Shown piece by piece: positions 57,624 to 64,000 of a stretch of 64,000 nucleotides of DNA; position 1 is the first letter of the stretch, and each line of letters opens with the position of its first letter. Origin of the DNA: Aeromicrobium sp. Root236 (lineage in GTDB: Bacteria > Actinomycetota > Actinomycetes > Propionibacteriales > Nocardioidaceae); NCBI RefSeq assembly GCF_001428805.1, contig NZ_LMIS01000001.1, positions 2,096,976-2,160,975 of the forward strand, written 5' to 3'. The translations under genes and the position numbers were made by a program. The notes beneath the pieces are model-generated. The model did not search any database. It saw nothing but the letters and a program-made list of their open reading frames with translations, and was not told the origin of the DNA.

Positions 57624-58757
57624 ATGACGGCAATCCTGCGAGCGGCTGCGGCATTCCTGCTGACGGCCACGGCACTGGCACTCGGTACGAGCTCGGCCAA
57701 GGCCGCGACGCCGACGTGGCTGTCGGTGGCCACGGGCGGCTACCACACGTGTGCGATCGCGACGAACCACGCGCTCTACTGCTGGGGGCAGAACGACGAC
57801 GGTGAGCTCGGCCTCGGCGACAACAAGCAACGCGAGGAGCCGACTCGCGTCGGGACGTCCACGAGCTGGGTGTCCGTGGCCGCTGGCACCTATCACACGT
57901 GCGCGCGGCACAGCAGCGGTTCGCTCTACTGCTGGGGCGACAACTACTACAGGCAGCTCGGCGTCGGCGGCTACGAGGATCGCCTGACCCCGACGAAGGT
58001 CGGCACCTCGACGAAGTGGACGAGCGTGTCCCTGGGCAGCGTCCACACATGCGCCCGGTACAGCTCGGGCACCCTCTACTGCTGGGGTGACAACTACTCC
58101 GGTCAGCTCGGCCTGGGCGACAACGACAGCAGGGACACGCCGAAGAAGGTCGGCACGTCCACCAGCTGGATCGACGTCTCGGCAGGCGGCGACCACACCT
58201 GCGCCCGTCGCGCTTCCGGATCCCTCTACTGCTGGGGAGAGAACGGCAACGGGCAGCTCGGGCTCGGTGACACCGCTCCCCGCGCCACGCCGGTCCAGGT
58301 CGGCACCTCGACCCAGTGGGTGGGCGTCAACTCCGGCGGCTACCACACCTGCGCCCGCCACAGCACCGGTTCGCTCTACTGCTGGGGAGAGAACAGCCAG
58401 GGGCAGCTGGGGCTCAATGACACCGCCGAGAGGCACAAGCCCGTCAAGGTCGGCACCTCGACCCAGTGGCGGTCCGTCGAGGGCGGCGAGTTCCACACCT
58501 GCGCCCGCCACAGCAGCGGATCGCTCTACTGCTGGGGCCAGAACGCGTACGGGCAGCTCGGTATCGGTGACGTGCTCGGTCCCTGGAAACCGGTCAAGGT
58601 CGGCAGCTCCACGAGCTGGAGCGCCGTGTCCGTCGGTGCGTACTTCACGTGTGCTCGCCACAGCAGCGGATCGTTGTACTGCTGGGGACACAACACCTAC
58701 GGACAGCTGGGCGTGGGCGACCTGGACAAGCGGGTGACCCCCACCAAGGTCGGCTGA
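57624..58757 (+). CDS. secreted seven-bladed RCC1-repeat propeller protein
   Basis: 377 residues. The signal peptide (AAAAFLLTATALALG...SAKA) is followed by seven RCC1 repeats of ~49 residues that fill the rest of the protein, so one complete propeller is expected. Each repeat has W-x-x-V-x-x-G-x-x-x-T-C-A and S-L-Y-C-W-G-x-N-x-x-G-Q-L-G; the two Cys per blade (14 in all) are in register and would form a disulfide in each blade after export. The DNA shows matching ~147-base periodicity. GGGGGCGG precedes the ATG. Ligand unknown. A hairpin ends the gene. Confidence 0.87.
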   Translation: MTAILRAAAAFLLTATALALGTSSAKAATPTWLSVATGGYHTCAIATNHALYCWGQNDDGELGLGDNKQREEPTRVGTSTSWVSVAAGTYHTCARHSSGSLYCWGDNYYRQLGVGGYEDRLTPTKVGTSTKWTSVSLGSVHTCARYSSGTLYCWGDNYSGQLGLGDNDSRDTPKKVGTSTSWIDVSAGGDHTCARRASGSLYCWGENGNGQLGLGDTAPRATPVQVGTSTQWVGVNSGGYHTCARHSTGSLYCWGENSQGQLGLNDTAERHKPVKVGTSTQWRSVEGGEFHTCARHSSGSLYCWGQNAYGQLGIGDVLGPWKPVKVGSSTSWSAVSVGAYFTCARHSSGSLYCWGHNTYGQLGVGDLDKRVTPTKVG

Positions 58758-58768
58758 CTCGACGCCAG

Positions 58769-58797
58769 GCCGGGGCCGGCGACGCGCTGGCCCCGGC
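58769..58797 (+). terminator. hairpin after the RCC1 gene
   Basis: GCCGGGGCC and GGCCCCGGC (58769-58777, 58789-58797) with an 11-base loop, 12 bases past the stop and 17 bases before the next start. Confidence 0.72.
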
Positions 58798-58814
58798 ACT
58801 GCCATGCTGACGAC

Positions 58815-60026
58815 ATGGAGATCGATGTCGACCTGATCCGGCGTGACCTGGCGCAGATCATCAACATCCCCAGCGTGGGCGGATCCGACGCGGAGGTCGC
58901 CGTCCAACGGTGGTGTGCCGCGACCCTGACGGGCCTCGGCATGGAGGTCGACCAGTGGACGATCGACCTCGATGACGTACGCAAGTCCGGGGACTATCCC
59001 GGCGAGGAGGTCGAGCGCGAGGAAGCCCTCGGCTGCGTCGGCGTCTCCGGGCCCGGCACTCCCGCGCTGATCCTCAACGGCCACGTCGACGTCGTGCCAC
59101 CCGGCGACCCGGAGACCTGGACCAACGCCGACCCGTGGCTCCTGCGGGAGGACGACGAGCAGTGGTACGGCCGGGGGGTCTGCGACATGAAGGGCGGCGT
59201 CGTCGCGATCATCGCCGCCGCACGTGCCGTCAGCGGCATTGAGCTGACCCGGCCGTTTGCGGTGCACACCGTGATCGGCGAGGAGGACGGCGGCCTCGGC
59301 ACGTACGCCACGCTGCTTCGCGGTCACGTCGGCGAGGCCTGTGTAATCGCCGAGCCGACCGACGGTCAGATCGTGTCGGCCAACGCCGGCTCGCTCACGT
59401 TCCGCATCGAGGTCGTCGGCCGGGCGACACACGGCTCCATGCGCGCGACCGGCCACAGCGCCATCACCGCGTTCGAGCGACTGCACCGCGCACTCGCCGA
59501 GCTCGAGACCGTACGCAATGCGGCTCCCCCGCACCCGTTCGGCGAGCTGCCCTGGCCGATCAGCGTCGGCATCGTGCACGCCGGCGACTGGGCCAGCACC
59601 GTCCCTGACCTGCTGGTGGCCGAAGGACGCTACGGGGTGATGCCCGGGGAGTCGTTCGCCGACGCCAAGGCCGCGTTCGAGAACGCCCTGGCGTCCGCAG
59701 CGGCCACCGACCCGTGGCTGGCCGACAACCCGCCGACGGTCACCTGGCCGGGCGGGCACTTCGCCGCCGGACGACTGCCTGACGGCGACCCGTTCGGCGA
59801 CCAGGTCATCGACGCCGTCATGGCCGCCGACGAGCCCCGGCCACGGCTCACGGGTGCGCCGTACGGCTCTGACCTCCGCCAGTACGCAGCGCTGGGGATC
59901 CCGACCGTGCAGTACGGGCCCGGCGACGTCGCCAACGCCCACGCCGTCGACGAGCGCGTCGCGATCGCCGAGGTCGTGACGTGCGCCAAGGCGTACGCCG
60001 AGCTGATCCTCGCCCGCTGCCGCTAG
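58815..60026 (+). CDS. M20-family metallopeptidase (ArgE/DapE-like)
   Basis: 403 residues. The di-zinc site is present: LNGHVDVVP (His, Asp), RGVCDMKGG (bridging Asp), GEEDGG (catalytic Glu and ligand) and AEPTDG, with a dimerisation domain (~180-290) and a final NAHAVDERV His. It resembles acetylornithine deacetylase/succinyl-diaminopimelate desuccinylase-type enzymes, but the substrate cannot be assigned. Its 3' end overlaps the convergent metallophosphoesterase gene by four bases (CTAG shared by both TAG stops). Confidence 0.88.
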   Translation: MEIDVDLIRRDLAQIINIPSVGGSDAEVAVQRWCAATLTGLGMEVDQWTIDLDDVRKSGDYPGEEVEREEALGCVGVSGPGTPALILNGHVDVVPPGDPETWTNADPWLLREDDEQWYGRGVCDMKGGVVAIIAAARAVSGIELTRPFAVHTVIGEEDGGLGTYATLLRGHVGEACVIAEPTDGQIVSANAGSLTFRIEVVGRATHGSMRATGHSAITAFERLHRALAELETVRNAAPPHPFGELPWPISVGIVHAGDWASTVPDLLVAEGRYGVMPGESFADAKAAFENALASAAATDPWLADNPPTVTWPGGHFAAGRLPDGDPFGDQVIDAVMAADEPRPRLTGAPYGSDLRQYAALGIPTVQYGPGDVANAHAVDERVAIAEVVTCAKAYAELILARCR

Positions 60027-61543
60027 CGCGGGCTCGGGGTGAGGGGCGTGTAGGGATCGACCTGGATGATGCCGCCGGGCTCGAAGCTCACCGGCTGCAG
60101 TCCCACCGGCTTGCCGTCGGCGAACGTCACGATCGTGACCTGGGCCTCGCGGCGGAGCTTGCTGCCCAGCGCGAACGCGTAGACGGCGCCGCCGGTCGAC
60201 CCGGTCGTCAACGTCGTGGTCGAACGGCCGTTGGCACCGGTGGTCGTCGTGGGCCCGACCTGTCGGTGCAGGTGGCCGGAGAGCACGAGGTCGACGCAGC
60301 CCGACGCCGCGGCCCGTGTGGCCGATGACGGCGAGTGCACCGCGATCACGCTGACGTTGCCGTCCTCGCACGCCGCCTTCTGCAGCTCGTCGTCCTGCTG
60401 GCGCAACGCGTGCGTGTTGTCGGTGGGGTTGCCGTTGTAGCCGGCGGTGAGGCCGGAGCTGCGCGGATCGTTGCTGCCGACGAAGCGGACTCCGCCGACC
60501 GTGACCGGCTTGCCGTCGAGCACCGTGAAGCCCTTGTCCTTCATCTGTTTGGGCACCGTCGGGCCGGTGTCGTGGTTGCCGGCGACCGACACGATGTCGA
60601 AGTCGCGGAACTCACGCGCCAGCGAGTTGATGCTGAACGTCTCCCAGCTCGCGCCGTTGGACGTGTCGTCGCCGAGGTCGATCAGCATGCGAGCCCTCGC
60701 CCGGTCAGCGATCGCCCGTGCGACGGGATCCATGCCGATGTTGTCGTGCCGGTCCGTCACGACGAGAGCCGTCGTCTCGCCGTCCGAGGGCGTACGCACC
60801 TGCGTCGTCGCGGCGCTGACCGCGAGCTTGCCGTAGAACGAGACCGACGTCCGGTAGGTCGCCAGGGCGCCCTCGACGATGGCCTTGCTGCCGCTGGTCG
60901 ACGCCCCCTGGGCGATCTCGACCTTGTTGAGCACGTCGTCGGAGGGCAGCTCCGGGAACACCGAGTCGATCGGCAACCACGCCTCGTCGGTCGACCGCGG
61001 ACGTTCGGGCGCGGCCACGAGCACCAGGGCGGCGATCGTGACGACCGCGACCCCCACGGCGCCCAGGACCTGACGGCGGCGCGGATGGCGCGCAGCCGCC
61101 CAGATCATCCGTCGCCGCTCGGCGCCGATGGCACGCCAGGCCAGAATCGCGATGAGCACGGCGATCAGCGCGGCGCCCACGGCCCGCATCACCGCGTCGA
61201 TCAGCATCGACGTGAGCGTCGAGCGTACGGACGCGATCTCGCCCTGCGGCTGCGAGGCGATCACGGCGTCTCGGGCGACCAGCTGGTCGAGGTCGGTGAT
61301 CTCGCTGTCACCCAGCCGTACATCGACGCCGAGTCCCAGCGGCGCCTCCGCGGGGACGCGGATCTTGGGGATCAGCGTGCCGAAGTCGATGCGGGCGTAG
61401 CCGCTGAAGGTCGGCTGCACCGTCGCGTCGTGGGCGCCGATGACGACCTCGCGCTCGCTGTGGATGAACGTCGAGTAGGCGGTCGGCAGCGCGACGCCCA
61501 CCGCGAGGAGGACGAGCAGCAGGACCTTGAGAGCCCGGTTCAT
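60023..61543 (-). CDS. membrane-anchored metallophosphoesterase
   Basis: 506 residues. An N-terminal anchor (~7-27), an extracytoplasmic stretch (~30-110), two further helices (~112-133 and ~155-178) and then a calcineurin-like phosphoesterase domain: TDRHDN, LIDLGDDTSNG, SVAGNHD, AVHSP and LSGHLHRQ. The active site therefore probably faces outside. Substrates could be nucleotides or lipid-linked phosphates. It overlaps the upstream helD gene by 4 bases (ATGA), a translationally coupled pair. Confidence 0.86.
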   Translation of the reverse strand: MNRALKVLLLVLLAVGVALPTAYSTFIHSEREVVIGAHDATVQPTFSGYARIDFGTLIPKIRVPAEAPLGLGVDVRLGDSEITDLDQLVARDAVIASQPQGEIASVRSTLTSMLIDAVMRAVGAALIAVLIAILAWRAIGAERRRMIWAAARHPRRRQVLGAVGVAVVTIAALVLVAAPERPRSTDEAWLPIDSVFPELPSDDVLNKVEIAQGASTSGSKAIVEGALATYRTSVSFYGKLAVSAATTQVRTPSDGETTALVVTDRHDNIGMDPVARAIADRARARMLIDLGDDTSNGASWETFSINSLAREFRDFDIVSVAGNHDTGPTVPKQMKDKGFTVLDGKPVTVGGVRFVGSNDPRSSGLTAGYNGNPTDNTHALRQQDDELQKAACEDGNVSVIAVHSPSSATRAAASGCVDLVLSGHLHRQVGPTTTTGANGRSTTTLTTGSTGGAVYAFALGSKLRREAQVTIVTFADGKPVGLQPVSFEPGGIIQVDPYTPLTPSPR

Positions 61544-63651
61544 CGGATCCGCGACAACCAGCCGTCTGTCGTGCCGACGGTCGTCAGGAGCTGCGTCGCA
61601 CGAGTGAGGACGACGTACAGGGTGCGCCAGCCGGCGCTCGACTCGGCCGTGATCCCGTCCGGCTCGATCACGACGACCCCGTCGAACTCGAGACCCTTGG
61701 TCGCGAGACCGTCGAGCAGCCGCAGGCGATCAGGGTGCTGCTCGAGCAGGTCGGCGAGCTGAGCGGTCAGCTCGGCCTGGCGGTCGGTCGGGGCCACGAT
61801 CGCGACCGTGCCCTCGACCCGGTCGAGGATCTCCTCGGCGCTGCGGCGCGCGGCGTCCACGAGGTCGGCAGCGCCGACTGTGAGGTGCACGGGCTGCTCG
61901 CCGGTGCGACGCACGGCGTCAGCGAGGTCGGGGTGCGGCACCGCGACGGCGGCGACCTGGGCCGCAAGGTCGTAGATCTCGGCCGAGTTGCGGTAGTTGG
62001 TCGACAGCCGGAACGCGTGCTCGGGCTTGCCCTCGAGGGCGGCCTTGCGCGCGGCCGCGGACTCCTTGGGGTGCGGCCACGACGACTGCGCCTCGTCGCC
62101 CACGATCGTCCAGCTGGCGTAGCGGCCTCGGCGGCCCAGCATGCGCCACTGCATCGGCGAGAGGTCCTGGGCCTCGTCGACGAGCACGTGGGCGAAGCCG
62201 TCGTCCTCGATGCTCTGGGTCGAGCGGAACCGGTCGTCGCGGTCCTCACGCTCGCGCCGCTCGAAGCTCATGAGCTGCTTGGGCACGTCGTCCTCGTCCC
62301 CGCCGGTCGACGGCACCTCGCCGATGACGTAGCGGAGCTCGTCGATCAGCGGGACGTCCTCGATGCTGGGCTCGCCGATCTGCCACGACGCCTTGAGCGC
62401 CGCCAGCTCCTCGGCGTCGAAGGCTCCACGAGCCAGCTCGTCGATGACGTCGGGCAGCGTGCGCCACACGTCGATCGGCTCGACAGGCGGCCACCACTCC
62501 TCGACGAAGTCGACGAAGCGGTCATCCGTCGTGACGGTCTCGACGAACTCCTCCTCACCCTTCTCGAGAGCGCGATCGCCCGCGACCTGGGCCCACAACG
62601 CGTCGACCAGGGCGGCCGGCGCCTTGAGGTAGGCCCGGTTGCGCTTGCCGCCCGACAGCAGGTTGCGCCGGATGCGCGCGAGCTGGTCGGCGTCGAGCCG
62701 CAGGACGTCGTCCTTGTAGAAGTAGCGGAACTCGGTCGGCGCTCCCGGCATCGGCGCCGCAGCGGCGCGGCTGAGGAACGCTGCCATCCGCGACGAGCCC
62801 TTGGCTGCCGCCGCGACCGGCTCGTCGTGACGCATCGCGCGCAGCCCGTCGACGACCTCACCGAGCGAGCGCAGGGTCACGCTGGTCTCGCCGAGGCTCG
62901 GGAGCACCCGCTCGATGTAGTTCATGAACACGGTCGACGGACCGACGACCAGCACGCCGCCGGACTCGAAGCGCCGGCGATCGGTGTAGAGCAGGTAGGC
63001 CGCGCGATGCAGCGCGACGACGGTCTTGCCGGTGCCCGGGCCGCCGCCGATCGTCGTGGCCCCACGACTCGGCGCGCGGATCGCCTCGTCCTGCTCCTTC
63101 TGGATCGTCGCGACGACCGAGTGCATCGAGCTGTCGCGGGCACGCGTCAGGCTGGCCAGCAAGGCGCCCTCGCCGATGACGACGAGGTCGTCGGGGGCGT
63201 TGTCGGCGTCGAGCAGGTCGTCCTCGATGCCGATGACCTTGTCGTTGGCGCAGCGGAGGACCCGTCGACGGATGACACCGGCCGGCTCCTGGGCCGTGGC
63301 CTGGTAGAAGATCGCGGCTGCCGGCGCCCGCCAGTCGATGAGCATGATCTCGCGATCGGCGTCGCGTACGCCGATGCGGCCGATGTAGCGGGAGTCGCCG
63401 TCGAGCATGTTGAGCCGGCCGAAGACCAGGCCGTCGTGGGCGGCGTTGAGCGCCGACAGCCGCAAGGACGCCTGGTAGACCATCGCGTCGCGCTCGACGA
63501 GGCCACCCTCGTTGCCGACGTGGCCGCGCGCCATGCCTTCGACGACGAGGGACTGCGCGACCTTGGCGGACGCGTCGAGTCGCTCGTAGACGGCGTCGAC
63601 GTACGCCTGCTCAGCGTCGATCTCGCGCTGTTCCGCGTTGTTCGAGCTCAC
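61540..63651 (-). CDS. helD: HelD-type UvrD-like ATPase (RNA polymerase recycling factor)
   Basis: 703 residues. A long N-terminal helical arm (~1-70) precedes a superfamily 1 helicase-like motor split by a ~250-residue insertion: Walker A GGGPGTGKTVVALHRAAYLLY, LVDEAQDLSPMQWRML (Walker B), LSTNYRNSAEI, ATKGLEFDGVVVIEPD and YVVLTRATQ. The arm plus insertion are the HelD hallmarks: HelD/HelR proteins pry open RNA polymerase, release nucleic acid and in some actinobacteria displace rifamycins. GTG 63651 is chosen because AAGGAG lies 5 bases upstream. No rifamycin-associated element is seen before it. Confidence 0.88.
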   Translation of the reverse strand: MSSNNAEQREIDAEQAYVDAVYERLDASAKVAQSLVVEGMARGHVGNEGGLVERDAMVYQASLRLSALNAAHDGLVFGRLNMLDGDSRYIGRIGVRDADREIMLIDWRAPAAAIFYQATAQEPAGVIRRRVLRCANDKVIGIEDDLLDADNAPDDLVVIGEGALLASLTRARDSSMHSVVATIQKEQDEAIRAPSRGATTIGGGPGTGKTVVALHRAAYLLYTDRRRFESGGVLVVGPSTVFMNYIERVLPSLGETSVTLRSLGEVVDGLRAMRHDEPVAAAAKGSSRMAAFLSRAAAAPMPGAPTEFRYFYKDDVLRLDADQLARIRRNLLSGGKRNRAYLKAPAALVDALWAQVAGDRALEKGEEEFVETVTTDDRFVDFVEEWWPPVEPIDVWRTLPDVIDELARGAFDAEELAALKASWQIGEPSIEDVPLIDELRYVIGEVPSTGGDEDDVPKQLMSFERREREDRDDRFRSTQSIEDDGFAHVLVDEAQDLSPMQWRMLGRRGRYASWTIVGDEAQSSWPHPKESAAARKAALEGKPEHAFRLSTNYRNSAEIYDLAAQVAAVAVPHPDLADAVRRTGEQPVHLTVGAADLVDAARRSAEEILDRVEGTVAIVAPTDRQAELTAQLADLLEQHPDRLRLLDGLATKGLEFDGVVVIEPDGITAESSAGWRTLYVVLTRATQLLTTVGTTDGWLSRIR

Positions 63652-63802
63652 CCGTCTCCTTCTGCGTCGTAGAGAACTCACAAGTCTATTCCGTACGGGA
63701 AATATTCCGCAGGCGGTTTCCGCGATGCGAGCGGTTGCCGATGTCACCGACAGGGCGTACATTCGAGGCACCCTGTCTGTTAATCAACCTGGGAGCCCCC
63801 CC

Positions 63803-64000
63803 ATGCACGTCCGTCGTCCCGTACGCGCGCTGCTCACCGCAGTGCTCCTCGCCGCCACCGTCCTGGTGGGCACCGCCGGCTCGCCCGCCGTTGCCGCAAG
63901 CACCTCGGCCGTCAAGGGCGCCGTCACGCTCGACGGCAAGGCGCTGAGCGGCGTCAAGGTCACGTTGATGTGGACGGACGACGGTGACTACTACATCCCC
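63803..64000 (+). CDS. secreted protein, partial (carboxypeptidase-regulatory/CNA-B-like fold start)
   Basis: The first 66 residues are visible. The signal peptide MHVRRPVRALLTAVLLAAT...AVAA is followed by VKGAVTLDGKALSGVKVTLMW, the G-x-V-x-x-x-G-x-x-L-x-G-V-x-V-x-L pattern of transthyretin-like carboxypeptidase-regulatory or CNA-B domains found in secreted adhesins and enzymes. GGGAG lies 8 bases before the ATG. It is divergent from helD and runs off the right edge. Confidence 0.8.
   Translation, partial: MHVRRPVRALLTAVLLAATVLVGTAGSPAVAASTSAVKGAVTLDGKALSGVKVTLMWTDDGDYYIP

Noticed and set aside
61735-63672. Open frame of 645 codons antisense to helD
   Set aside because: The opposite strand encodes intact helicase motifs; the product here is Val/Arg/Asp-rich with no family signature.
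63652-63802. Rifamycin-associated element before helD
   Set aside because: I looked for the 19-base GGGGCTTGCGGCAAGGCCC-type sequence and found nothing similar; only a CCGTACGG palindrome at 63691-63698 within an AT-richer promoter region.

Overview
The window is about 70% G+C, uses GTG and TTG starts freely, and is packed with overlapping ATGA and GTGA gene junctions. It carries actinobacterial markers: type VII secretion parts, a FadE5 acyl-CoA dehydrogenase, DevR/DevS, MprA/MprB/PepD, an F420-type LLM oxidoreductase, a mycothiol-type maleylpyruvate isomerase homologue and HspR-style operators. I infer a high-GC actinomycete, most like Nocardioidaceae (Aeromicrobium/Nocardioides type), chromosomal and mostly core. 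I see no rRNA, tRNA, CRISPR array, insertion sequence or prophage, and no gene-free stretch above 300 bases.

1-10.3 kb is a type VII (ESX-like) secretion locus. A ParA/MinD-like ATPase (cut by the window edge) and EccD run leftward, and a three-ATPase EccC runs rightward. After a strong bidirectional terminator come small ESAT-6-like proteins, a lipoprotein, an EspC-like protein and an 814-residue protein with an N-terminal WxG module. EccB, EccE and a mycosin protease are not in view.

10.5-13.9 kb holds a HAD phosphatase, fadE5, and a leaderless OhrR-like regulator with its operator and a small membrane protein. 13.9-22.9 kb is the most coherent block: a compact DevR/DevS (dormancy or hypoxia type) regulon. 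Genes for a CoA-transferase, a DoxX protein, a flavin split-barrel protein, flavodoxin, a tandem Usp, DevS, DevR, AdhP and a GNAT are preceded by copies of a palindrome close to GGGACCWAGGTCCC. This resembles the mycobacterial DosR box, and the DevR recognition-helix residues and DevS heme-ligand residues are conserved.

23-39.8 kb is housekeeping and accessory metabolism: a mycothiol-type enzyme, an SDR, GNATs, MFS and EamA transporters, a DUF1684 protein, an Hsp20 behind a HAIR box, the bkdABC branched-chain 2-oxoacid dehydrogenase operon, a secreted esterase, an SMP-30 lactonase, an aminotransferase and an F420 oxidoreductase.

39.8-47.1 kb is a four-gene ABC exporter (two large FtsX-type permeases, two ATPases), followed by a holin-like membrane protein, a low-molecular-weight tyrosine phosphatase and a fructosamine kinase. 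49-52.7 kb is mprA-mprB-pepD, an envelope-stress system with matching direct-repeat sites before mprA and pepD. 53-64 kb contains EamA and LysE exporters, an RlaP-type nucleotidyltransferase, a fused TrpE-TrpG enzyme behind a trp attenuator with a 12-codon leader containing Trp-Trp, a secreted seven-bladed RCC1 propeller, an M20 peptidase, a metallophosphoesterase coupled to a HelD-type RNA polymerase-recycling ATPase, and the start of a secreted protein.

The strongest leads are the DevR-box regulon, the OhrR-like leaderless promoter/operator, the trp leader in front of a PhzE-type enzyme, a two-copy intergenic palindromic repeat family lying in convergent gene junctions, and the FxG variant ESX proteins.
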